Assembly: GCA_031283115.1 (NCBI GenBank)
Contig: JAITCK010000032.1
Span: 1 to 7,457 of the forward strand
Source: Cellulomonadaceae bacterium
GTDB lineage: Bacteria > Actinomycetota > Actinomycetes > Actinomycetales > Cellulomonadaceae
Length of the DNA stretch: 7,457 bases
Reading direction: 5' to 3'
The notes below the pieces were generated by a model. That model saw only the letters and a program-made list of their open reading frames with translations. It searched no databases and was not told the DNA's origin. A program made the position numbers and the translations under genes. Below are positions 1-6,002 of the stretch, piece after piece. The stretch's first letter is position 1. The number at the start of each line of letters is the position of its first letter.

Positions 1-1691
1 AGGCGGGGCTGGTGGTAGTTCAGGCGTTACTTGTTGCGGCGATGGTGTCTGAGTTGGTGCGGAACCACACCCTCGGGGCCTCGCGGGGGACGCTGCTGCT
101 GGGCTGGCTTGTCGCCGTGGCTGCCTTGCGGGCTGGCTCGGCTTGGGCGCAAGAACGGTACGCCCAACGGGCCGCCGCCAACGTTATCGGCGACCTGCGC
201 GAACAAGTGGTCACCCACGTTGTTGACCTGGGACCGCGCTGGGGGGCCGGAAACCAGCGGGCAGAAGTAGCATCGCTACTGACGCGCGGGCTCGACGACC
301 TTGGCCCGTATCTCACCCGGTATCTACCGTCGTTAGTGTTGGCTTGCCTCGTCACCCCGGCAGCCCTGTTTGTGGTGCTGGGGCTGGATTGGGTGTCCTT
401 TGCCATCGGCCTGGTCACGCTCCCGCTCATCCCCGTGTTCATGCGGCTCATCGGCATGATGACCTCCGCAATCACCAAACGGCGCTTTGTGCTGGCAGGC
501 CGCATGGGTGCGCAAGTGCTCGACCTCCTGTCCGGCCTGCCCACCTTACGAGCCTACGGGCGAGAAACCGGGCCGGGACGCCGCGTGCGGCAACTCGGCG
601 ACGCCTACCGGACGGCCACCCTGGGCACCCTACGGGTCGCCTTCCTGTCCGGCATGGTGCTGGAACTCATCACCACCCTGTCCGTGGCCGTTGTCGCCGT
701 CAGTGTCGGCCTGCGCCTCGTCGAAGGCCAGATGACCTTGTTTGCTGGCCTGGCCGTCATCATGCTGGCCCCAGAAATCTACTGGCCCCTGCGTCAAGTG
801 GCCGCCCAGTTCCACGCCTCCACTAACGGTTTGGAAGCGGCTGCTGCCGCCTTCGAGATACTCGATACCCCATTGCCGAGCGGTGACGCGACTTCCAGCC
901 AAGGTCGCCCGGCTCCTGTTTTCGTGCGTCCTCGCTGCGCTGCGGGCGGCTCGAAAACCGCCTCGCCGACCGCCCCGCTACCAGCCGCGGCTGAAGTCAC
1001 TGCAACGAAGGTTTGTGCTTCGTCCATCGTGTTTGATGGTGTGTCGGTGCGGGCGGGTGATAGGGCTGTTGCGGCTCCGGCGCAGTTGACGATGCGCATC
1101 GACATTGAGCCTGGTCGGGGGAAGGTTGTTGCTTTGACTGGGCCGAGTGGGGCGGGGAAGTCGACTGCCGTGCTGCTGCTGTTGGGGTTGCTCCAACCGG
1201 ATAGCGGGACTGTCACCCTGCCCTGTGATGACGTGGCCGACTGGTGGGGGCAGGTGGCCTGGGTGCCGCAGCGGCCCGCTATTGCGCCGGGGACCCTGCA
1301 CGAGGTCGTCTGCGGCGAATCGTCACCGTTGCGCGTCGGCGAGCGGGATGAGCCCGCCCGCCGCCCCGGGCGGGAGGCAGTTGTCGCTCCGCCCCCCCAG
1401 GGCTGGGATACGGCTGGGGGGCTGGCCGGGGTGGGGTTGTCGGTGGGGCAGCGGCAGCGGGTTGCTCTCACTGCTGCCCTCCTTGCGAGGGGTAACCGGC
1501 CTGTTGTCATCCTTGATGAGCCGACGGCCCACCTTGACCCCATCGGTGAGCAGGTTGTTCTTGACACGGTGTCCCGCCTACGTAACAAGGGCCGGACCGT
1601 CATCGTCATTGCCCATCGTGACTCCCTTATCGCGCTGGCCGACCAGGTTATTCCCGTCGCCGCCGACGTGTTGACGGGGGGTGGCGCATGA
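1..1691 (+). CDS. cydD: CydD, cytochrome bd assembly ABC exporter subunit (5' end outside window)
   Basis: This is the transmembrane plus ATPase half-transporter that pairs with CydC in the inner membrane. The pair is required to assemble cytochrome bd oxidase; in E. coli it has been linked to cysteine/glutathione export and more recently to heme. The reading frame is open to the left edge (codons from base 3), so a GTG at 12 is an internal valine and the first part of helix 1 is missing. Numbering from that GTG, hydrophobic membrane segments span about 1-290. A long linker covers 286-338. The ATPase domain shows Walker A GPSGAGKST (377-385), Q-loop Q420, signature LSVGQ (476-480), Walker B ending D502-E503, D-loop AHLD and switch H535. 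The signature carries V where most ABC proteins have G. Its stop overlaps the cydC start as ATGA. cydAB presumably lie upstream. Assignment to CydD rather than another exporter rests on the pairing with CydC and the TLRAYGRE segment. Confidence 0.92.
   Translation, partial: AGLVVVQALLVAAMVSELVRNHTLGASRGTLLLGWLVAVAALRAGSAWAQERYAQRAAANVIGDLREQVVTHVVDLGPRWGAGNQRAEVASLLTRGLDDLGPYLTRYLPSLVLACLVTPAALFVVLGLDWVSFAIGLVTLPLIPVFMRLIGMMTSAITKRRFVLAGRMGAQVLDLLSGLPTLRAYGRETGPGRRVRQLGDAYRTATLGTLRVAFLSGMVLELITTLSVAVVAVSVGLRLVEGQMTLFAGLAVIMLAPEIYWPLRQVAAQFHASTNGLEAAAAAFEILDTPLPSGDATSSQGRPAPVFVRPRCAAGGSKTASPTAPLPAAAEVTATKVCASSIVFDGVSVRAGDRAVAAPAQLTMRIDIEPGRGKVVALTGPSGAGKSTAVLLLLGLLQPDSGTVTLPCDDVADWWGQVAWVPQRPAIAPGTLHEVVCGESSPLRVGERDEPARRPGREAVVAPPPQGWDTAGGLAGVGLSVGQRQRVALTAALLARGNRPVVILDEPTAHLDPIGEQVVLDTVSRLRNKGRTVIVIAHRDSLIALADQVIPVAADVLTGGGA
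918..958. repeat. Inverted repeat inside the CydD linker, REP-like
   Basis: The arms GTTTTCG (918-924) and CGAAAAC (952-958) are perfectly complementary and enclose 27 bases of GC-rich sequence containing CTCGCTGCGCTGCGGGCGG. The element is read in frame as linker residues 303-316 of CydD. The linker between the membrane and ATPase domains is about 49 residues, by my recollection longer than usual for this family. That would fit in-frame insertion of a small palindromic element, but no second copy is visible in this window. Confidence 0.5.
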
Positions 1692-3400
1692 AATTCACGC
1701 CCGCTACTTCCCCCGCCATCCCGGTAGCCCGACCCGGCCAACCCGGCCAGCAGGGCGACGAGGCTGCGAACCCGCTCCGTACCGTGCTGAACCTGCTAGA
1801 CATCAGCGTGTGGCGGGTATTGCGGGCTGTGTTGTTGGGGGCGCTGGCATTGGGGTTTTCAGTGGGCTTGGCAGCAACATCGGCCTGGCTTATCGCGCGG
1901 GCCTCGCAGATGCCGCCCGTGCTGACGCTGTCAGTGGCTGTTGTGGGCGTGAGAGCCTTCGGGGTGGGGCGTGGCCTGCTGCGGTATGGGGAGCGCCTAG
2001 CCTCTCACGATGTGGCCTTGCGGGGCATGACGGCCTTGCGGGCCAACCTCTACGACGCTCTGGCTCGAGGGCCGGTAACCGGGGTGGTCGGGCTACGGCG
2101 GGGTGACCTGCTGGCCCGTATGGGGGCTGACGTGGATGCCGTCGGAGACCTGGTGGTTCGCTCGCTTGTTCCTGCTGGTGTGGCCCTGCTGGTCACTGCC
2201 GGGTCGGTGACCTTGATGTGGGTGCTGCTGCCTGCTGCCGGGGCTGCCCTGCTGGCCTGTCTCCTCGTGGCCGGAGTGCTGGCGCCCTGGCTGGCCGCCC
2301 GCGGGTCCCGCCTGACGGAGGCCCGCTGCGCCGCCGCACGGTCTGAGGTGGCCGCCCGTGCGTTGACTCTGTTAGAGACGGGCGACCAGTTGCGGGTTGC
2401 CGGGCGGCTGGACGGCGACCTTCGCCGCCTGCGGGACGCCGAACGTGCCCTTGTTGCCGCAGGCGATGAGGGTGCCCGCGCCTCTGGACTGGCTGCCGCC
2501 ATTGCTGCCGCCGCCCAGACCTGTGCCGTCGTCGCTGCCCTTTGGTTGGGCTGGCAGGCCGTCGAAGCCGGAACCCTGCACGACGTCAACCTGGCCGTCA
2601 TCGCCCTGACCCCCCTAGCCGTCTTCGAAGCCACCAGTGTGCTGCCTGCCGCCGCCATCCAACTGCACCGCAGCTGTCAAGCCGCCACCCGCCTAGCCGC
2701 CCTGCTCCCTGCTGTCAGCACAGCGTCTGTCAACACGACGCAGGGGATCCCGGCAACGCAACATCGTGACTCCGATTCTCTGCTGTCGCTAGATAATGTG
2801 TCGGCGGGCTGGGCGGGGGGTTCTTCCGTGGAGCACATGAGCCTTGACCTGCGCGCGGGTGACGTTGTTGCTGTGGTGGGGGCGTCGGGTGTGGGGAAGT
2901 CGACGCTGTTGATGACGGCGGCTGGCCTCCTTCCGCCGCTGGCTGGCAGCGTTGCTGGAACTGCCGCAGGCCGCGCGCCCAGTGCTGGCGGGCCACTGTT
3001 TGTCGCCGAGGACGGGCACATTTTCGATACGACGGTGCTGGAAAATCTGCGGGTCGCGCGCGGGAATGTCACCGCCGATGAGGCTGTCCAAGCCTTGACT
3101 GCTGTCGGCCTGTCAGGCTGGCTGGCCGCCCTCCCTGACGGTCTGGACACGATGTTGGGCAGTGACGCGACCACTGTGTCGGGTGGGGAGCGCCGTCGTC
3201 TCCTTATCGCCCGCGCCCTCCTGTCCCCTGCCAGCGTCTTACTGGTTGATGAACCGGCCGAGCATTTGGATGCCCAGGCCGCAGATGCTGTTGTCGCCGC
3301 CTTGGCTGCCCACGCCCGCGCATCAGGTGAGGCTGTCATCTACGCCACTCACCGCCTCGAATCTACGACAATCGCCGCCCGTGTCGTCGCCTTGCACTAA
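1688..3400 (+). CDS. cydC: CydC, cytochrome bd assembly ABC exporter subunit
   Basis: This 570-residue protein is the second half of the heterodimeric CydDC exporter, with the same role in cytochrome bd assembly. Residues 1-40 form a polar, Pro/Gly-rich cytoplasmic start. Membrane helices run from about 43 to 330, with the CydC-type RGLLRYGERLASHDVAL segment at 95-111. The ATPase domain follows: Walker A GASGVGKST (398-406), a Q-loop reading AEDGHIF with E441 in the usual glutamine position, signature VSGGERRR (497-504), Walker B VLLVDE (517-522), D-loop AEHLD and switch H555. The AED and DEPAEHLD forms are, as I recall, shared by other actinobacterial CydC proteins, so the E is probably a lineage trait rather than damage. 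The ATG overlaps the cydD stop (ATGA), implying translational coupling and equal expression. Length is normal. It ends about 130 bases before the convergent rnc. Confidence 0.94.
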   Translation: MKFTPATSPAIPVARPGQPGQQGDEAANPLRTVLNLLDISVWRVLRAVLLGALALGFSVGLAATSAWLIARASQMPPVLTLSVAVVGVRAFGVGRGLLRYGERLASHDVALRGMTALRANLYDALARGPVTGVVGLRRGDLLARMGADVDAVGDLVVRSLVPAGVALLVTAGSVTLMWVLLPAAGAALLACLLVAGVLAPWLAARGSRLTEARCAAARSEVAARALTLLETGDQLRVAGRLDGDLRRLRDAERALVAAGDEGARASGLAAAIAAAAQTCAVVAALWLGWQAVEAGTLHDVNLAVIALTPLAVFEATSVLPAAAIQLHRSCQAATRLAALLPAVSTASVNTTQGIPATQHRDSDSLLSLDNVSAGWAGGSSVEHMSLDLRAGDVVAVVGASGVGKSTLLMTAAGLLPPLAGSVAGTAAGRAPSAGGPLFVAEDGHIFDTTVLENLRVARGNVTADEAVQALTAVGLSGWLAALPDGLDTMLGSDATTVSGGERRRLLIARALLSPASVLLVDEPAEHLDAQAADAVVAALAAHARASGEAVIYATHRLESTTIAARVVALH

Positions 3401-3455
3401 CAGTGAATTGCCGTAGCAAGTTGTGTGGGGAAAGCCGCAGGCCAGCAGGCATAAA

Positions 3456-3507
3456 CTAGTCGATAGGGCTGACCGACAAAACTAGTCGCTACCGCTAGTC
3501 GGCAAGG
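3456..3507. repeat. Four degenerate 13-bp tandem repeats between cydC and rnc
   Basis: Four units sit head to tail: CTAGTCGATAGGG (3456), CTGACCGACAAAA (3469), CTAGTCGCTACCG (3482) and CTAGTCGGCAAGG (3495). Three share CTAGTCG exactly; the second is diverged. A fifth copy, CTAGTCGGTGAGG at 3531-3543, matches the last unit at 11 of 13 positions and contains the rnc stop codon, so the array may have arisen by copying the 3' end of rnc. The 130-base gap (3401-3530) holds no other gene and no convincing terminator. Confidence 0.55.
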
Positions 3508-3530
3508 GGTTGGCCGGTGAGCCGGTGGGC

Positions 3531-4298
3531 CTAGTCGGTGAGGCTGGTCAACGCTTGGTGGGCGGCCTGGGCGGCGGCTTGTTGAGCGTGTTTTTTGGCG
3601 GTGCCCTGACCGGTTGCGGTCACGTCGCCAACAATGACGGTGGCAGTGAAGTGGCGGGCGTGGTCGGGGCCGGTGGCTTCAACCACATATTCGGGTTGCG
3701 GGAGTCCGGCTGCGGCGGCGGCCTCTTGGAGAGAGGTTTTCCAGTCCAGGCCCGCGCCTGCGGTGGCGGCTGCAGCCAGGGCGTCATCGACGAGGCGGTG
3801 GACTACCATCCGCGTGGTTTCGAGGCCGTGGGTCAGGTAGGTAGCGCCAATCAGGGCTTCGACGGTGTCTGACAGGATGGAGTCTTTGTTGGCCCCTCCG
3901 GTGCGACGCTCCCCCTTGCCCAGCAGAAGGTAGCGGCCCAAGTCCAGGCGGCGGGCGACAGCGGCCAGGGGCCGCTGGGAGACGGTGGCGGCCCGCATTT
4001 TGGACAGGTCGGCCTCAGGTAGGTCAGGGTGCTGGCGGTAGAGGGCTTCGGTGACAACGATGCCCAGCACGGAATCCCCCAGGAACTCGAGGCGTTCGTT
4101 AGTGGGCAGGCCCCCATGCTCGTGGGCAAAAGACCGGTGGGTCAGGGCAAGCACAACAAGCTCGGGGTCCAGGTGGACCCCGAGCTTATCGAGAAGTTCT
4201 GTCGGCTGGGCGCGTTTAACCGTTGAACTGGAGGAAACCGTTGCAGGGGCAGCGGTTAGGCCAGTGTCACCGGGAGGCGTCGCGTCGCCGGACGTCAT
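3531..4298 (-). CDS. rnc: Ribonuclease III
   Basis: This cytoplasmic endonuclease cleaves double-stranded RNA, processing the pre-rRNA transcript and some mRNAs, with Mg2+. The 255-residue product starts with about 30 low-complexity Ser/Thr/Ala/Pro residues. The catalytic domain follows, with the signature NERLEFLGDSVL at 67-78. Expected metal-binding and catalytic acids are all present: E68, E71, D75, E95, D144 and E147, the last two within DSILSDTVEALIGA. A C-terminal dsRNA-binding domain runs from about 185 to 252 (DWKTSLQE at 185-192, then GQGTAKKHAQQAAA at 230-243). The ATG at 4298 lies 18 bases after the rpmF stop with no recognisable Shine-Dalgarno. No ATG, GTG or TTG was found between it and the catalytic domain, so the start is probably right and translation may be coupled to rpmF. 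It is the last gene of the yceD-rpmF-rnc run and converges on cydC. Confidence 0.97.
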   Translation of the reverse strand: MTSGDATPPGDTGLTAAPATVSSSSTVKRAQPTELLDKLGVHLDPELVVLALTHRSFAHEHGGLPTNERLEFLGDSVLGIVVTEALYRQHPDLPEADLSKMRAATVSQRPLAAVARRLDLGRYLLLGKGERRTGGANKDSILSDTVEALIGATYLTHGLETTRMVVHRLVDDALAAAATAGAGLDWKTSLQEAAAAAGLPQPEYVVEATGPDHARHFTATVIVGDVTATGQGTAKKHAQQAAAQAAHQALTSLTD

Positions 4299-4316
4299 AT
4301 GTGTTTATTGTCGCGC

Positions 4317-4511
4317 TCAGGCGGCGTGCTCGGTGCGGAGTGCCTCGGCGTACATGCGGCCCTTGTAGGCACCGCAGGTGGGGCAGGCAGCGTGGGACAA
4401 CTTGGGTCCCTTGCAGTTGGGGCACGTCGAGGTGACAGCAGCAGTCGTTTTCCACTGCGAACGACGCGAGCGGGTGTTGCTGCGCGACATCTTGCGCTTG
4501 GGAACAGCCAC
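4317..4511 (-). CDS. rpmF: 50S ribosomal protein L32 (zinc-ribbon form)
   Basis: This 64-residue product is a structural component of the large ribosomal subunit near the peptidyl transferase centre. It opens with the classical L32 N-terminus [19 protein letters not shown]. Four cysteines in two CxxC pairs (C30/C33 and C43/C46) form the zinc ribbon, so this is the zinc-binding form rather than a cysteine-less paralogue. The start is a GTG at 4511, two bases after the DUF177 stop, with an AGAGAG-like ribosome site inside the end of DUF177. A much longer in-frame extension upstream is an artefact of overlap with DUF177. The yceD-rpmF pairing is widely conserved in bacteria. In some Actinobacteria zinc regulates L32 paralogues through Zur, but no Zur site is evident here. 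Confidence 0.97.
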   Translation of the reverse strand: MAVPKRKMSRSNTRSRRSQWKTTAAVTSTCPNCKGPKLSHAACPTCGAYKGRMYAEALRTEHAA

Positions 4512-4513
4512 GG

Positions 4514-5146
4514 CTAGCTCTCTTTCATTTCTTCGGTGGTCACATTGTGAGCACTGGTGGTCACGCCCGCATCGGCGAGCATGGTCTGTAATGCCGACCA
4601 GCGAGGGTCGACCAGATCGTGGTGGTGGTCTGGGTCGTCCGCCAGGCGTGCACCACATTCGGAGCACAAGCCGGGGCAGTCGGGACGACACAGCGGAGTA
4701 AATGGTAATGCAGTGACGACAGAATCACGAACTGCGGGTTCGAGATCAGCCTGATCGTCGATAAGTTCAGCCTCAGCGTCGTCGTCTTCGATGTCGTCGC
4801 CTGCGTCTTGAGCAGCCTTGACGCGCTCAGGGTAGACGAAGAGTTCTTGGACGCGAACCGTGACTTCTTGGTTCACCGGATCCAGACAGCGGGAACATTC
4901 GCCTACGGCTGTGCCGCGAACGGCGCCGGTGACAAGCACCCCCTCCATCACTGCTTCCATGCGCACGCCAACGGTTAGTGGGGAGCCTTCGGGAATACCG
5001 ATGACACCTTCTAAGCCCAGGTCGGCAGGGGCAGGAACCACTTTGGCGACTTCACGCATTTCACCGGGACGGCGCGCCAAATCGTGCGTGTCGAGAACGA
5101 GCGGCTGCTCGGCTCCGGCACGCGCGGGCGCGGTACGTTCGGTCAC
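4514..5146 (-). CDS. yceD: DUF177/YceD family protein, 23S rRNA accumulation
   Basis: The family (DUF177, YceD) is encoded next to rpmF in many bacteria, and in E. coli and plants it is connected with 23S rRNA accumulation and 50S maturation; its biochemical activity is unknown. I chose the GTG at 5146 (210 residues) because GGAG lies 8 bases upstream. A GTG at 5191 would add 15 residues but lacks a ribosome site. From the chosen start, CSRC is at 84-87 (the family's CxRCL motif). An acidic stretch fills about 115-136. A second cluster, [13 protein letters not shown] (C153, C157, C161, C164), is the zinc-ribbon-like end typical of the family, followed by a His-rich loop and [10 protein letters not shown]. 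Its stop TAG is 2 bases from the rpmF start, so the two are almost certainly cotranscribed. There is no signal peptide, so it should be cytoplasmic. Confidence 0.92.
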   Translation of the reverse strand: MTERTAPARAGAEQPLVLDTHDLARRPGEMREVAKVVPAPADLGLEGVIGIPEGSPLTVGVRMEAVMEGVLVTGAVRGTAVGECSRCLDPVNQEVTVRVQELFVYPERVKAAQDAGDDIEDDDAEAELIDDQADLEPAVRDSVVTALPFTPLCRPDCPGLCSECGARLADDPDHHHDLVDPRWSALQTMLADAGVTTSAHNVTTEEMKES

Positions 5147-5154
5147 GGTGACAT

Positions 5155-5158
5155 CTCC
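5155..5158 (-). promoter_or_regulatory. Ribosome binding site that decides the DUF177 start
   Basis: On the minus strand GGAG at 5158-5155 precedes the GTG at 5146-5144 by 8 bases, a near-ideal spacing. The alternative in-frame GTG at 5191 is preceded by a pyrimidine-rich run with no purine motif. This favours the 210-residue product. Confidence 0.65.
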
Positions 5159-5230
5159 AAGGGTGGCGGATGGTGGCGCGAGGAATCTCACGCGGGAAAA
5201 ACGGCAGGCAAGCGCCTAGACCAACGGAAG

Positions 5231-5260
5231 ATTCTACGCCATGCCTCCCCACTACCCCAA
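5231..5260 (-). promoter_or_regulatory. Candidate promoter for the yceD-rpmF-rnc run
   Basis: On the minus strand TTGGGG (5260-5255) and TAGAAT (5236-5231) are separated by 18 bases, resembling a housekeeping sigma-70-type -35/-10 pair with the actinobacterial TAnnnT core. Transcription would begin near 5224, giving a leader of roughly 80 bases to the chosen DUF177 start. The site lies in the only sizeable gap among the minus-strand genes, where a promoter would be expected. This is a by-eye match, with no transcript evidence. Confidence 0.4.
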
Positions 5261-5278
5261 GGCGAAGCAGGGTGAGAC

Positions 5279-5389
5279 GTGACACGTTGTCAGTTGTGCG
5301 GTCAGCCGCACAGTCAATTGCGTTGCAAGTTATGCGGCCAGTTGTTCCGCAGTAAGCAACGCCGCCACGATGTTCCGCCGAACGCTTAG
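5279..5389 (+). CDS. Possible small protein with two tandem CxxC modules
   Basis: I do not recognise a family. A GTG at 5279 opens a 36-residue frame ending in TAG at 5387-5389; an in-frame TGA at 5273 fixes its left limit. The product holds two adjacent 12-residue units, RCQLCGQPHSQL and RCKLCGQLFRSK, then a basic tail ending RRHDVPPNA. Four cysteines in two CxxC pairs could bind one zinc ion. The first 21 bases of each DNA unit match at 17 positions; three of the four differences are synonymous (TGT/TGC, TTG/TTA, GGT/GGC) and the fourth gives Q/K, which is what coding constraint would produce. AGGGTGAG just upstream is a possible but closely spaced ribosome site. The frame runs opposite to its neighbours: it is divergent from DUF177, and its stop overlaps the stop of the sepIVA-like gene tail to tail. 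The same bases form two hairpins, so a structured RNA or terminator is the main alternative. Confidence 0.38.
   Translation: MTRCQLCGQPHSQLRCKLCGQLFRSKQRRHDVPPNA
5294..5351. other. Two hairpins downstream of the sepIVA-like gene
   Basis: GTGCGG (5296-5301) pairs with CCGCAC (5306-5311) around the tetraloop TCAG, and a T-A plus two wobble pairs extend the stem to 5294-5314. A second hairpin pairs TGCGG (5333-5337) with CCGCA (5347-5351) around 9 bases. Each lies in one of the two 36-base units of the small reading frame. Read on the minus strand they follow the sepIVA-like stop by about 35 bases and could act as terminators, but no T-run follows either stem in either direction. Confidence 0.4.
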
Positions 5390-5982
5390 GAGGCGGGGGC
5401 ACCGTTTTCGCCGCCCGGCCAGGCCGGGTCTTGTACCTGGTCCCACCGGGTGCGGCCTGCTCCGGCGCCTAGACGTCCAGCGAGTTTTTGGCGTCCGGCA
5501 GCCACCTGGTTTTTGACGGCTTCAAGGTCTCGGTCGAAGGCGGCGAGTTGGCTGTCACAGTATTCGTCGGCATCTTTGCGCAGTTTGGCGGCTTGACCTT
5601 GGGCTGCTGCGATGATGTCGGCGGCGCGCACGTGGGCTTGGGCAACTACTTGCTCTTTTTCGACAAGTTCTTGGGCGCGCTGTTTGGCGGTGGCGACGAT
5701 GCTGTCGGCATCTTCGCGGGCGTTGGCACGAGTGACGTCTGCGTCGGCGACGGCCTGGTCGCGTTCCTGCTGGGCTTGGGTGAGGAAGTCATCTGCCCTG
5801 GTGACGGCGGCGGGCATTTCGTGGCGGAGGTCGTCAATGAGTCCCAGGGCTGCTTCCCGGTCGACGCGCACGTCGGCGGACAGGAACACGGGTTTTGCTT
5901 CTTCGACTAGGCGGGCTAACTCGTCCAGGGTGTCGAGCAGGGCCGTCGGGGAAAACACGGGGATGGGTTGTGAGGTTGGCAT
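5386..5982 (-). CDS. SepIVA-like coiled-coil protein (DivIVA family)
   Basis: The 198-residue product resembles mycobacterial SepIVA (Rv2927c), a cytoplasmic DivIVA-family protein needed for normal elongation and septation. Shared features, from memory of that protein, are an N-terminal block (ALLDTLDELARLVEEAKP at 14-31, then ALGLIDDLRHEMP at 45-57), a central Ala/Glu/Gln-rich coiled coil over about 62-136, and a conserved end RKDADEYCDSQLAAFDRDLE at 135-154. The coiled coil is shorter than in SepIVA (about 245 residues). The tail (172-198) is Gly/Pro-rich and probably disordered. The position just upstream of DUF177-rnc is also the same as in mycobacteria. There is no signal peptide or membrane segment; annotation pipelines often label such proteins as ATP synthase b-like because of the heptads. 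The ATG at 5982 has AGGA 6 bases upstream. It lies 20 bases after the coaD stop, so cotranscription with coaD is likely. Confidence 0.8.
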   Translation of the reverse strand: MPTSQPIPVFSPTALLDTLDELARLVEEAKPVFLSADVRVDREAALGLIDDLRHEMPAAVTRADDFLTQAQQERDQAVADADVTRANAREDADSIVATAKQRAQELVEKEQVVAQAHVRAADIIAAAQGQAAKLRKDADEYCDSQLAAFDRDLEAVKNQVAAGRQKLAGRLGAGAGRTRWDQVQDPAWPGGENGAPAS

Positions 5983-6002
5983 AACTGATCCTGTCCTGTG
6001 TC

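Noticed and set aside
1300..1440. Possible paired frameshift in the divergent helical part of the CydD ATPase domain
   Set aside because: The distance from the Q-loop to the signature matches the family, and QGWDT in this frame aligns with the usual DGLDT, so the frame is intact.
794..1741. A 315-codon open frame on the minus strand opposite cydD
   Set aside because: It is a by-product of high GC in the antisense frame: the translation is Arg/Ser/Pro-rich with no domain, while the opposite strand carries all ABC ATPase motifs.
2050..3339. Two long minus-strand open frames opposite cydC (2050-2658 and 2677-3339)
   Set aside because: Both give Ala/Arg/Ser/Thr-rich sequence without motifs and lie fully within the well-supported CydC gene.
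3512..3531. Possible terminator hairpin GGCCGGTGAGCCGGTGGGCC just after the rnc stop
   Set aside because: Only 4 base pairs (CCGG/CCGG) form around a 4-base loop and no T-run follows on either strand.
3510..3872. A + strand Gly-rich frame opposite the rnc 3' half
   Set aside because: The minus strand encodes a complete dsRNA-binding domain here; the Gly-rich reading is a compositional shadow.
4512..4691. A 60-residue N-terminal extension of L32
   Set aside because: It would overlap DUF177 entirely; standard L32 begins at AVPKRK and a GTG with a ribosome site lies exactly there.
5061..5402. A 113-codon minus-strand frame with several cysteines spanning the DUF177 upstream gap
   Set aside because: It overlaps DUF177 out of frame, has no ribosome site or motif, and its cysteines are not in CxxC pairs.
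5488..5910. A 140-codon + strand frame opposite the sepIVA-like gene, rich in Gly, Val and Phe
   Set aside because: It is the antisense of coiled-coil codons; the minus strand has a good ribosome site and recognisable SepIVA-like blocks.
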